Notes: generated by a model not told the origin, from the letters alone. Counted from the stretch's first letter, positions 1 to 6,168 are shown. The stretch is 7,449 nucleotides of DNA from Candidatus Omnitrophota bacterium (GCA_024543015.1 JAMXCY010000045.1:1-7449), one strand, 5' to 3'. Numbers and translations: made by a program.

Positions 1-263
1 AGATGCTCGACGGCAAAAGAGAGGCCAGCGATATCGTCAAAGAAAAAGGCATAGAACAGATTAGCGATACCTCTGAATTAGAGGAGGCGGTTGCAGAGGT
101 TATTCAGGAATTTTCCAAGCCGGTTTCTGATTATTACGAGGGAAAAATCAATGCTTTTACATTTCTCATTGGCCAGACTATGCGCAAAACGCGCGGCCGT
201 GCCAATCCTAAAATGATTAATAAGATACTAAAACAAAAACTGGGAAGGAGAGAGGATGCGTAA
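1..263 (+). CDS. gatB: Aspartyl/glutamyl-tRNA amidotransferase subunit B, C-terminal fragment
   Basis: This is the last 86 complete codons of a gene whose 5' part lies outside the window; the reading frame is open to the left edge, so the ATG at position 3 is an internal methionine. GatB is the subunit of the GatCAB complex that binds misacylated Glu-tRNA(Gln) or Asp-tRNA(Asn) and activates it for transamidation in the cytoplasm. What is visible is the helical tail domain shared with YqeY proteins, ending in the typical GatB signature GQTMRKTRGRANPKMINKIL (about residues 57-76 of the fragment), which packs against the tRNA. The stop codon overlaps the start of the following protease gene by 8 bases, so the two are probably co-transcribed. 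A stand-alone YqeY-like protein is the alternative, but the open upstream frame and the sequence pattern favour GatB. Confidence 0.9.
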   Translation, partial: MLDGKREASDIVKEKGIEQISDTSELEEAVAEVIQEFSKPVSDYYEGKINAFTFLIGQTMRKTRGRANPKMINKILKQKLGRREDA

Positions 264-1632
264 ATTTCTGATTTTGGCAGTAGTGATTATCGGCGTAGTT
301 TTTGCCCTTTATCTTCAGGAAGTGATCAGCGGGGAAGAAAAACAACTTTTTCCTTTTAGCCCTTTAGCGGCTGAAGTAGAACAAGGCGAAGTCGAAGAAG
401 ATGACTTTTACAAAGAAATTGAATTATTTACCGATGCCCTTACCTTTATCCGTTCTGAATATGTGGAAGAGACCAAGTATAAAGAGTTAATCTATGGGTC
501 TTTAAAAGGAATGCTGCAATCCTTAGACCCCTACAGCCAATTTCTGGACCCCGACTCATACAAAGAGGTTAAAGTAGAAACAGAAGGCGCCTTCGGTGGC
601 TTAGGGATTCAGATCGCCATCAAAGACGGCTTGCTGACAATTATTGCTCCTATTGACGATACGCCGGCTTTCCGCGCCGGCTTAAAAGCCGGAGACAAGA
701 TAGTAAAAATAGAAGATGAAGTCACTAAAGATATTACCCTGATGGAAGCGGTAAAAAAGTTACGCGGAAAACCCAATACGCAAGTTACTATTACAGTAAT
801 GCGTGAAGGAGCGGAGAAACTTCTAGATTTTACTATTACCAGAGATATTATTAAAATTAAAAGTATTCGCAAGGCAAAGTTATTTGAGGATGATATCGGC
901 TATATCAGGCTATCTGAATTTCAGGAAAGAAGCCCCGAAGATTTAGAGGATGCCTTAGAAAAATTAGAAGGCCTGGGGATGGATAGCTTGATTTTGGACC
1001 TGCGTAACAATCCCGGAGGGCTCCTGGATTCTGCGGTGAAGGTGGCAGAGAAGTTTATTCCCTCCGGTCAAGTAATAGTCTCCACTCGTGGTCGTTCCGG
1101 CAAACAGGATATGGTTTTTATGTCCTCAAGGACAACCCGGCATCGCAGCTATCCTTTAGTTGTTCTGATTAGCGGAGGCAGCGCCAGTGGCTCAGAGATT
1201 GTTGCCGGCGCCATTCAAGATTACAAAAGGGGAATCCTCTTAGGGACAAAGACATTCGGCAAGGCTTCTGTGCAGACAGTGATTCCTCTTGCTGATGGCT
1301 CGGCGCTTCGGCTAACCACCAGTAAATACTTTACGCCCCATGGCCGGCTAATCCATGAAAAGGGAATAGCCCCCGATGTGGAAGTTAAGTTCCAGGAACA
1401 AGAGTTTAAACAGGATGCTGAGAAAAAGTCTAAAAAAGTAGAGAAAGTATTTGAGAAAGTAAATGAGCGGGAGCAAGAAGTAAACGAAAATAAGCCAGAA
1501 TCAAAAGAGAAAGAACAGGCAAGGGTTAAACTTGAAGATTATATGCGCAAACAAGGTTTTTATGACAACCAACTGATCCGCGCCGTAGATTTACTAAAAG
1601 GCATTAAGATTTACAGAAAGCAGGAAGGATAA
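256..1632 (+). CDS. ctpA: S41-family C-terminal processing protease (CtpA type)
   Basis: A 458-residue carboxyl-terminal processing serine protease of the envelope. Residues 4-21 form a hydrophobic signal or anchor segment. A helical N-terminal region (about 50-100, with SLDPYSQFLDP) is followed by a PDZ domain (about 112-185, opening with GGLGI at 114-118) that binds substrate C-termini and gates the active site. The protease core carries the Ser/Lys dyad: Ser311 in GGSASGSEI and Lys336 in TFGKASVQ, with Gln340 four residues on. The 25-residue Ser-Lys spacing matches characterised CtpA/CtpB enzymes, so it should be active. The region after APDV (residues 372-375) is unusually Lys/Glu rich up to about 430, probably a flexible or coiled linker, before a closing helix DNQLIRAVDLLKG. 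The start is set by AAGGAG at 245-250, five bases before the ATG, inside the gatB tail. In proteobacteria such proteases neighbour YibQ-like deacetylases, as here. Confidence 0.95.
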   Translation: MRKFLILAVVIIGVVFALYLQEVISGEEKQLFPFSPLAAEVEQGEVEEDDFYKEIELFTDALTFIRSEYVEETKYKELIYGSLKGMLQSLDPYSQFLDPDSYKEVKVETEGAFGGLGIQIAIKDGLLTIIAPIDDTPAFRAGLKAGDKIVKIEDEVTKDITLMEAVKKLRGKPNTQVTITVMREGAEKLLDFTITRDIIKIKSIRKAKLFEDDIGYIRLSEFQERSPEDLEDALEKLEGLGMDSLILDLRNNPGGLLDSAVKVAEKFIPSGQVIVSTRGRSGKQDMVFMSSRTTRHRSYPLVVLISGGSASGSEIVAGAIQDYKRGILLGTKTFGKASVQTVIPLADGSALRLTTSKYFTPHGRLIHEKGIAPDVEVKFQEQEFKQDAEKKSKKVEKVFEKVNEREQEVNENKPESKEKEQARVKLEDYMRKQGFYDNQLIRAVDLLKGIKIYRKQEG

Positions 1633-1644
1633 TTTAAACTAAAT

Positions 1645-2412
1645 ATGCAAAAGAAAACTATTTTAATCCTCTCAGCAATTATTGTGGTAGTAGTTTTATG
1701 TTTAGTTTTTACCAAGGGCATTTTTTTCAAGACCAAAGAGCCTGCCAAGGTAAAAGTAGCCATAATTATTGATGATTGGGGATACAACCTGCACTACCTA
1801 AAGTTGTTAAAGGAAATCAACGTTCCGATCACAATATCTATTCTACCTAACTTAAGATATTCAACTAAAATTGCTGAAATAGCCAAAGAGCAAGGCAAAG
1901 AGATTATTTTGCATCTACCTTTGGAGCCCGAAAGAGAAGGAAGACAGATAGGACTGGAAGAACATACGATTACTTCCGATATGTCGCAAGACGAAATTGT
2001 TACGACACTTAAGCTGGCCCTAACTTCAGTGCCTTATGCCAGCGGGGCATCCAATCATATGGGTTCTCGAGCTACAAAGGATAAACGTCTAATGTCGGCT
2101 GTCTTTGCTGAACTGAAGAGAAAAAAGATGTTTTTCTTGGATAATCTGGTCACCACTCAATCTGTTTGCGGAGAATTAGCTCAACAGATGCAGGTTAAAT
2201 TTGCTACCCGGAATGTATTTTTAGATAATGAAGATAACCAGGAATATATAAAAGGGCAGCTGGATCAACTTAGTGAATTTGCCCAGGAATACCGAGAAGC
2301 TGTGGGTATCGGCCACGCAAGGCGTAATACGTTAAAAGTATTAAAAGAGGAAATTGCTGCGATGCAGGCAAAAGGTATTAAGTTTGTCTTTATCTCAGAG
2401 CTGGTACAATAG
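1645..2412 (+). CDS. Divergent polysaccharide deacetylase family protein (YibQ-like)
   Basis: A 255-residue protein with an N-terminal membrane segment (about residues 5-23) and a periplasmic domain of the divergent polysaccharide deacetylase family (Pfam Polysacc_deac_2, formerly DUF610). Recognisable motifs in order are AIIIDDWG (39-46, tandem Asp43/Asp44), the HLPLEP box (90-95), SNHMGSR (136-142), FFLDN with Asp166, Asp194 in VFLDNEDN and GIGH (221-224). These correspond to the metal-site and substrate-pocket motifs of NodB-like deacetylases in permuted form. The family usually has Pro after the last His, but here it is Ala (GHARRNTL). The family substrate is not firmly established; a role in peptidoglycan or other envelope glycan metabolism is inferred from its frequent pairing with EnvC and CtpA genes. 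There is no in-frame start between the upstream stop at 1630 and the ATG at 1645. The nearest Shine-Dalgarno (GGAAGGA, 1623-1629) is rather far, about 15 bases. Confidence 0.85.
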   Translation: MQKKTILILSAIIVVVVLCLVFTKGIFFKTKEPAKVKVAIIIDDWGYNLHYLKLLKEINVPITISILPNLRYSTKIAEIAKEQGKEIILHLPLEPEREGRQIGLEEHTITSDMSQDEIVTTLKLALTSVPYASGASNHMGSRATKDKRLMSAVFAELKRKKMFFLDNLVTTQSVCGELAQQMQVKFATRNVFLDNEDNQEYIKGQLDQLSEFAQEYREAVGIGHARRNTLKVLKEEIAAMQAKGIKFVFISELVQ

Positions 2413-2422
2413 ACAATCACAA

Positions 2423-3403
2423 ATGTTAGTACTAGGTATTGAGACATCTTGCGATGAAACGGCGGTTGCGCTGGTAGAAAATGGTAAAAGAATTTTATCC
2501 AACGTTGTTTCTTCAAGTTTACATTTACATAAGAAATATGGCGGGGTTGTTCCCGAGATAGCTACTCGCTATCACGTGGAACTTATCAACTGCGTTTTGG
2601 CCGAAGCACTAAATAAAGCCAAAGCAAAACCTAAGGATATTGATTTGATAGCTGCGGTTTATGGTCCGGGCTTGGTCGGGGCACTGTTAATCGGGCTTTC
2701 TTTGGCTAAAGCTTTAAGTCTATCGTTAAATAAGCCCTTGGTAGGCGTAAACCATCTCCAGGCCCATTTATACGCGGCGATGATGGAGAAGAAACGAATC
2801 AGATTTCCTTTTGTGGGTTTTGTAGTTTCTGGAGGACATACCAATCTTTTCTATGTTAGAGATTATCTTCGTTGGCAGATGATCGGAAAAACTCGCGATG
2901 ATGCTGCAGGTGAGTCTTTTGATAAAGTAGCTAAGATTTTAAAATTAGGCTATCCGGGAGGACCGATTATAGAAAGGCGGGCCTTACAAGGAAACTCAAC
3001 AAAGATTAGATTTCCCCGCTCTTATTTAGAGGAAGATAGCCTTGATTTTAGTTTTAGCGGAGTAAAGACAGCTGTGTTATACTATGTAAGAGACCACGGA
3101 ATACGGAACATTGCAGCTAGCTTTCAGGAAGCCGTAATAGATATTTTGACTGAGAAAGCCGCCAAAGCCTGCAGATTGAAAAAGGTGAAAGATTTTGTGG
3201 CAGGTGGCGGAGTTCTGGCAAATCAGCGTTTACGCAAGTCCTTAAGTGAGAGCTTGGCAGAACAGGGTATAAGAGTGCATTTTCCTAAACTTAAACTTTG
3301 CCAGGATAATGCAGTTATGGTTGCCGGATTATCCTACCAACTTTACCGGCGAGGGGTAGTTTCGAACTTGAACTTAGAAGTTGCACCTAACCTGAAAGTG
3401 TAA
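2423..3403 (+). CDS. tsaD: tRNA N6-adenosine threonylcarbamoyltransferase
   Basis: TsaD (YgjD/Kae1 family) transfers the threonylcarbamoyl group from threonylcarbamoyl-AMP to A37 of ANN-decoding tRNAs, working with TsaB and TsaE in the cytoplasm. From the ATG at 2423 the protein is 326 residues, close to the usual 330-345. It begins with the classic MLVLGIETSCDETAVAL. The metal ligands His111 and His115 lie in NHLQAHL and Asp295 in LCQDNAVM. The ATP-binding ASKHA loops are VSGGHTN (135-141), GKTRDDAAGESFDKV (155-169), FSFSGVKTA (209-217) and GGGVLANQRLR (261-271). An upstream in-frame ATG at 2354 would add 23 residues lying inside the deacetylase gene; these are Ser/Arg rich and foreign to the family, so it was not used. 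No Shine-Dalgarno is visible before 2423. Translation may rely on re-initiation from the stop 10 bases upstream. Confidence 0.96.
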   Translation: MLVLGIETSCDETAVALVENGKRILSNVVSSSLHLHKKYGGVVPEIATRYHVELINCVLAEALNKAKAKPKDIDLIAAVYGPGLVGALLIGLSLAKALSLSLNKPLVGVNHLQAHLYAAMMEKKRIRFPFVGFVVSGGHTNLFYVRDYLRWQMIGKTRDDAAGESFDKVAKILKLGYPGGPIIERRALQGNSTKIRFPRSYLEEDSLDFSFSGVKTAVLYYVRDHGIRNIAASFQEAVIDILTEKAAKACRLKKVKDFVAGGGVLANQRLRKSLSESLAEQGIRVHFPKLKLCQDNAVMVAGLSYQLYRRGVVSNLNLEVAPNLKV

Positions 3404-3415
3404 ACAGGGGGAATT

Positions 3416-4093
3416 ATGTTTACAATAACCCATATTACTATCCGTTTGCTGCTGGCATTTATCTTGGGTGGTTTAGTGGGATTCGAAAGAGAAGTGCATG
3501 GCCGTGTAGCTGGTCTGCGGACACATATTCTAGTTTGCCTGGGTTCAGCGCTGATTATGCTTACTTCGATACATATGTTTCATCTTTATCGGGAGATTGC
3601 TACGATAGATCCATCCAGGATTGCTGCTGGGGTGATTATGGGCATTGGTTTTTTAGGCGCAGGCACAATCATGCGTTTTAGGGCTTCGGTGCTGGGTTTG
3701 ACTACTGCTGCCAGTCTATGGGTGGTGGCAGGGATAGGCTTAGCCATTGGCAGCGGATTTTATATAGGAGCTTATGTAACAACGGCTCTAGTGTTATTTG
3801 TTTTATTCTTTCTGACGAAACTGGAAAGGGCCTTGGTGAGAAAAGACTGGTATAAAATACTGGCCGTGGAAACCAAAGGGCATGCTCAACAGTTGACGGA
3901 TATCCGCTCTACTTTATCGGAGTATAAAGCAGAGATCAGGGACTTTAGTATAAAAAAGAAATCCGAGACTAATAATGTGGTGGTGGAGCTGGATTTAAAG
4001 CTAGTTACCAATAGACAAGACGATGAGATTCTTGCAGATGTAATGCGGATTAAAGGAGTAGAAAAGGTCAATTGGCAGGGGGATGAAATTTAA
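3416..4093 (+). CDS. MgtC/SapB family membrane protein
   Basis: A 225-residue inner-membrane protein of the MgtC/SapB family. The N-terminal two thirds hold about four to five hydrophobic segments carrying the family motifs GFERE (22-26), AGLRTH (32-37), GIGFLGAGTI (76-85) and GLTTAASLWV (94-103). The remainder (about 146-221) is soluble and reads like the ACT-like C-terminal domain of MgtC proteins (alternating strands such as NNVVVELDLKL, closing in VMRIKGVEKVNW). In Salmonella and Mycobacterium MgtC is needed at low Mg2+ and within host cells, partly through effects on F-type ATP synthase. Environmental homologues have no settled role, so Mg2+ or membrane-energy homeostasis is only a guess here. 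AGGGGG (3406-3411) precedes the ATG by four bases and the gene lies 12 bases after tsaD, so it is likely in the same transcript. Confidence 0.9.
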   Translation: MFTITHITIRLLLAFILGGLVGFEREVHGRVAGLRTHILVCLGSALIMLTSIHMFHLYREIATIDPSRIAAGVIMGIGFLGAGTIMRFRASVLGLTTAASLWVVAGIGLAIGSGFYIGAYVTTALVLFVLFFLTKLERALVRKDWYKILAVETKGHAQQLTDIRSTLSEYKAEIRDFSIKKKSETNNVVVELDLKLVTNRQDDEILADVMRIKGVEKVNWQGDEI

Positions 4094-4103
4094 GGAGGAG
4101 GTG
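4092..4103 (+). promoter_or_regulatory. Strong ribosome binding site deciding a GTG start
   Basis: AAGGAGGAGGTG directly after the MgtC-family stop contains GGAGGTG (4097-4103), complementary to the 16S rRNA 3' end. It lies eight bases before the GTG at 4112, which supports GTG as the true start of the bactofilin gene. Confidence 0.8.
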
Positions 4104-4111
4104 TAACGACA

Positions 4112-4678
4112 GTGTTTAAAAACAGGAAGAAGGAAAAGGAAGAACCTGTAGTTAGAATTGAGCGGGAAAAGATTCTCGATGTGGATGCCAGTATGCAGGG
4201 GAGCCTTACCTTTAAGGACCCGGTAAATCTGCGCATCAATGGCAAATTTGAAGGCACCCTGGATACTAAAGGGAAGTTGACCATAGGAGAAAATGCTCAG
4301 GTCCAGGCCGATATCGTGGGTGAGGACGTCACAATTTGCGGTAAAGTTTCCGGTAACGTAATTGCTTCTGACGGCCTTAGCCTTACCCGGACAGCGCATC
4401 TTGTGGGAAATATCCGCACGCCTAAATTGAATGTGGCCGATGGAGCAATCCTTCAAGGGAAATGCGATATGCCGGCAAAAGAAGCTAAGGTTAGCCGCTC
4501 TACAGTAAAAGAGGCGCTGATGACTGTGGAGGAGCTGGCGAAGTATTTAGAGGTAGATTCTACTTCGGTATTAAATTGGGCCAAGGCCGGCAGGATTCCT
4601 ACGCAGAGCGAAGGCAATAGTTGGAAATTCGACCGCGCTAAGGTAGATGCCTGGATTGCTAGCGAAAAAATAAAATAA
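4112..4678 (+). CDS. Bactofilin with C-terminal excisionase-type helix-turn-helix
   Basis: A 188-residue two-domain protein. Residues about 25-118 form a bactofilin domain (Pfam PF04519, polymer-forming cytoskeletal protein): short repeating beta-helix turns such as LRINGKFEGTLDTKGKLTIG, VTICGKVSGNVIA and HLVGNIRTPKLNVADGAILQG. Bactofilins polymerise without nucleotide, usually beneath the inner membrane, and help localise cell-wall enzymes or chromosome-partition proteins. After a short linker, residues about 137-182 (MTVEELAKYL ... VLNWAKAGRIP ... WKFDRAKVDAWI) match the excisionase/MerR-like winged helix fold (HTH_17), a DNA-binding domain. The first 20 residues are highly charged, as in bactofilin N-terminal tails, and there is no membrane segment. 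A bactofilin joined to a DNA-binding domain is unusual; the inferred role is a polymer that touches DNA, or a regulator whose oligomerisation is supplied by the bactofilin fold. The GTG start is supported by a strong Shine-Dalgarno, and a terminator-like hairpin follows the stop. Confidence 0.88.
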   Translation: MFKNRKKEKEEPVVRIEREKILDVDASMQGSLTFKDPVNLRINGKFEGTLDTKGKLTIGENAQVQADIVGEDVTICGKVSGNVIASDGLSLTRTAHLVGNIRTPKLNVADGAILQGKCDMPAKEAKVSRSTVKEALMTVEELAKYLEVDSTSVLNWAKAGRIPTQSEGNSWKFDRAKVDAWIASEKIK

Positions 4679-4683
4679 GAGAT

Positions 4684-4710
4684 CCTTCGGCCCTTTGGGC
4701 CTCAGGTTTT
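4684..4710 (+). terminator. Terminator-like hairpin after the bactofilin-HTH gene
   Basis: The stem GGCCC/GGGCC (4689-4693 with 4697-4701, loop TTT) is extended by an outer CCT/AGG pairing (4684-4686 with 4704-4706) across TC/TC mismatches. It is followed by TTTT and then AATT. It begins six bases after the stop codon. This looks like a modest intrinsic terminator or attenuator. The U-run is short, so read-through into the downstream operon is likely, and no convincing promoter is visible between it and the next gene. Confidence 0.5.
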
Positions 4711-4739
4711 AATTCGCACAAACTAAAGAAGAAAAACTG

Positions 4740-4745
4740 AAGGAG
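4740..4745 (+). promoter_or_regulatory. Shine-Dalgarno sequence for the leader ORF
   Basis: AAGGAG sits eight bases before the ATG at 4754 (leader ORF), the preferred distance. It abuts an in-frame ATG at 4746 with no spacer, and lies 48 bases before the likely start of the downstream helix-turn-helix gene at 4794, for which it is too distant. Its placement is the main argument that the short ORF at 4754 is translated. Confidence 0.55.
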
Positions 4746-4746
4746 A

Positions 4747-4781
4747 TGGATTTATGTCACACTATGTGCTCCATAAATCCA
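4747..4781 (+). promoter_or_regulatory. 35-base palindrome/hairpin in the leader of the HTH-membrane gene
   Basis: TGGATTTATG (4747-4756) is perfectly complementary to CATAAATCCA (4772-4781). Inside it, CACA (4758-4761) pairs with TGTG (4765-4768) around a three-base loop CTA, leaving only small asymmetric bulges. As RNA this is a stable two-part hairpin starting two bases after the AAGGAG, and it buries the ATG of the leader ORF. It has no following U-run, so it is not a terminator. As DNA it could instead be an operator for one of the two adjacent helix-turn-helix proteins. The structure is directly visible; its role is inference. Confidence 0.6.
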
Positions 4782-4792
4782 GTGCTCATTAA
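4754..4792 (+). CDS. Possible 12-codon leader peptide
   Basis: A short ORF encoding MSHYVLHKSSAH, beginning eight bases after AAGGAG and ending in TAA one base before the ATG of the helix-turn-helix membrane gene (4794). The geometry is that of a leader whose translation is coupled to the next gene, which has no Shine-Dalgarno of its own. The same one-base stop-to-start gap occurs between the exbB-like and exbD-like genes downstream. The ORF overlaps the 35-base palindrome, so ribosomes translating it would melt that hairpin. The peptide matches no family I know and contains no run of one amino acid typical of biosynthetic attenuators. It could be a chance ORF, since its codons are partly fixed by the palindrome. 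Confidence 0.4.
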   Translation: MSHYVLHKSSAH

Positions 4793-4793
4793 A

Positions 4794-5111
4794 ATGGCAG
4801 AGAAACTACTTAATCTAAAAGAGGTCTCTCTATATCTTGGTGTTTCCGAAGAGGACTTACGCAAGCTCGTGGATAAGGGGGAAATACCCGCCTACCGTCT
4901 CGGAGGCACTATTTTAAGGTTCAGAAAAGACCAGGTTGATCATGTTGTGGCCCGGGGGATACCTAAACTGAGCAAGCCGGAGGAAGAGGATCAAGGCCCT
5001 TCCTCCTATAGCCGCCTGGAGAAATTTAAGGACTTCTTATATTTTAATGATTTCTACATTATTTCCGCAATTATAATTATAGCGTTATTGGTCGTTATCT
5101 TTTTCTATTAA
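4794..5111 (+). CDS. Excisionase-type helix-turn-helix protein with C-terminal membrane anchor
   Basis: A 105-residue protein with an N-terminal excisionase/MerR-like winged helix (HTH_17 type, about residues 5-52: LLNLKEVSLYLGVSEEDLRK, then GEIPAYRLGGTILRFRKDQV). A charged linker (PKLSKPEEEDQG) and a short amphipathic stretch follow, and the protein ends in a membrane span running to the last residue (about 86-105, ISAIIIIALLVVIFFY). This implies a tail-anchored topology with the DNA-binding domain in the cytoplasm. The fold is the same as the C-terminal domain of the preceding bactofilin protein. An ATG at 4746 in frame would add 16 residues without family character and has no spacing from its Shine-Dalgarno; 4764 is also possible. 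The ATG at 4794 is preferred because homology begins just after it. The exbB-like gene starts 12 bases downstream, suggesting co-transcription. The target DNA, or a possible protein-binding role, is unknown. Confidence 0.8.
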   Translation: MAEKLLNLKEVSLYLGVSEEDLRKLVDKGEIPAYRLGGTILRFRKDQVDHVVARGIPKLSKPEEEDQGPSSYSRLEKFKDFLYFNDFYIISAIIIIALLVVIFFY

Positions 5112-5123
5112 AGGAGGCAAGGT

Positions 5124-5750
5124 ATGTGGGATGTTATCCAAAAAGGCGGCCCGTTGATGTATTTGATTATCCTTTGTTCTATCGTGGCTGTGGCAGTAAT
5201 CATTGAAAGGTTGTACCATTTACATCGGGCAAGGGTGAATATCGATAAATTTATGGAAAATATATCCAATGCCATTAAGCGCAACCGGATTATGGAAGCC
5301 ATTGATTTATGCGAGAAGACCCCCGGGCCTATTGCCCATATTATCAAAGCAGGTATTTTAAAACACGACCGTTCGCGGCAAGAAATAAAAGAGGCTATTG
5401 AGGATGCGGGGATTTACGAAGTGCCCCGCCTTGAAAAAAACTTAGGGGCCTTAGCGACCATTGCCCATATCTCACCTTTATTGGGCCTGTTAGGTACGGT
5501 CACAGGAATGGTCCGGGCCTTTCAGACAATTCAGGAAAAAGCCAGTGCTTTTCATCCGGTAAGCCCGGGAAATTTAGCCGGCGGCATTTGGGAGGCCCTA
5601 ATTACGACTTGTGCGGGGTTAATCGTAGCCATCCCCACTTTCGTTGCTTACAATTATCTGGTCAGCCGGGTCAAAGGCTTCGTTGTGGAAATGAACAGAA
5701 GTGCTACTGAATTAATTAATATTCTTGGGCACAGAAGGGAACAGTATTAA
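5124..5750 (+). CDS. MotA/TolQ/ExbB proton channel family protein
   Basis: A 208-residue inner-membrane subunit of an ExbB/TolQ-type proton channel. There are three membrane segments: about 11-29, then, after a cytoplasmic loop, about 109-132 and 157-181. The family core is visible as PLLGLLGTVTGMVRAFQ (118-134) and GGIWEALITTCAGLIVAIP (153-171). Pore-lining Thr residues (Thr125; Thr161 or Thr162) lie where ExbB and TolQ have theirs. With an ExbD/TolR partner it conducts protons and passes the energy to a TonB- or TolA-like arm; the presence of a TonB-like gene two places downstream favours an ExbB role over Tol-Pal. AAAGGAGG (5110-5117), overlapping the stop of the previous gene, lies six bases before the ATG. 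The exbD-like ATG follows the stop after a single base, so translation is probably coupled. Confidence 0.93.
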   Translation: MWDVIQKGGPLMYLIILCSIVAVAVIIERLYHLHRARVNIDKFMENISNAIKRNRIMEAIDLCEKTPGPIAHIIKAGILKHDRSRQEIKEAIEDAGIYEVPRLEKNLGALATIAHISPLLGLLGTVTGMVRAFQTIQEKASAFHPVSPGNLAGGIWEALITTCAGLIVAIPTFVAYNYLVSRVKGFVVEMNRSATELINILGHRREQY

Positions 5751-5751
5751 G

Positions 5752-6153
5752 ATGAAATTCAACCGGCATGTAGAGTTTGAAAAAGGCCAGCTGGATATTG
5801 CTCCTTTAATCGATGTGGTTTTTTTACTTTTGATATTTTTTATGCTTACCTCCAGTTATATTTTCCAGCCGGGAATTAAAATAAATCTACCTAAAGCTGT
5901 AACCAGCGAAGTGATCCAAGAGAAAAATTTGGTTATTACTATTAATGCCAAAAACGTAGTCTATTTAGATAAACGTTTGGTTACTTTAAACCAGCTAAAA
6001 TCTTACCTGCAGAAAGCAGCAAACCAAAAGCGTCCCCTTTTAATTAGGGCCGATCGTCAAACTTCTTTAGGCAAGGTGGTTCAAGTTTGGGATATCTGCC
6101 GGGAGGCAGGCTTAACCCAGATTAATATAGCCACAAGCCAACCCGTGCCCTAA
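5752..6153 (+). CDS. ExbD/TolR family biopolymer transport protein
   Basis: A 133-residue single-span protein of the ExbD/TolR family. A short cytoplasmic tail is followed by the signature DIAPLIDVVFLLLIFFML (15-32), in which Asp21 is the conserved membrane carboxylate essential for proton-driven movement. A periplasmic domain of about 95 residues follows (ITINAKNVVYLDKRLVTLNQ, then RPLLIRADRQTSLGKVVQVW), typical of ExbD/TolR dimerisation domains. It works as the stator or rotor partner of the ExbB-like channel encoded just upstream. The frame is open upstream to a TTG at 5725, but the ATG at 5752 is preferred: it has GAAGGGA (5734-5740) 11 bases before it, starts one base after the exbB-like stop, and gives the normal family N-terminus. 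The 15 bases to the next gene contain that gene's ribosome binding site. Confidence 0.94.
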   Translation: MKFNRHVEFEKGQLDIAPLIDVVFLLLIFFMLTSSYIFQPGIKINLPKAVTSEVIQEKNLVITINAKNVVYLDKRLVTLNQLKSYLQKAANQKRPLLIRADRQTSLGKVVQVWDICREAGLTQINIATSQPVP

Positions 6154-6168
6154 AACTGGTGGTGAGTT

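Noticed and set aside
609..872. Minus-strand ORFs (for example 609-872, 2265-2516, 4001-4456, 6399-6791)
   Set aside because: All lie opposite well-supported plus-strand genes, show no recognisable motifs, and are expected shadow frames.
2384..2410. Possible promoter TTGTCT (2384-2389) and TACAAT (2405-2410) before tsaD
   Set aside because: The -35 match is weak, the spacer is only 15 bases, and the sequence is inside a coding region; not strong enough to annotate.
2354..2422. N-terminal extension of tsaD from the ATG at 2354
   Set aside because: The 23 extra residues lie within the deacetylase coding region, are Ser/Arg rich and are foreign to TsaD, whose family N-terminus starts exactly at 2423.
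4747..4781. Reading the 35-base palindrome as a rho-independent terminator
   Set aside because: No T-run follows the right arm and the stem is not GC rich.
4746..4793. Start of the HTH-membrane gene at 4746 (or 4764)
   Set aside because: The added residues have no family character and the AAGGAG touches the ATG at 4746 with no spacer. The helix-turn-helix homology begins just after 4794. Not fully excluded.
4794..5111. Mobile-element origin suggested by the excisionase-type fold
   Set aside because: No integrase, attachment site, tRNA gene or repeat is nearby; the HTH_17 fold is common in chromosomal regulators and the membrane tail is unlike phage excisionases.
5725..5751. TTG start at 5725 for the exbD-like gene
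   Set aside because: It overlaps the end of the exbB-like gene and extends the protein beyond the usual ExbD N-terminus; the ATG at 5752 has a Shine-Dalgarno and a one-base gap.
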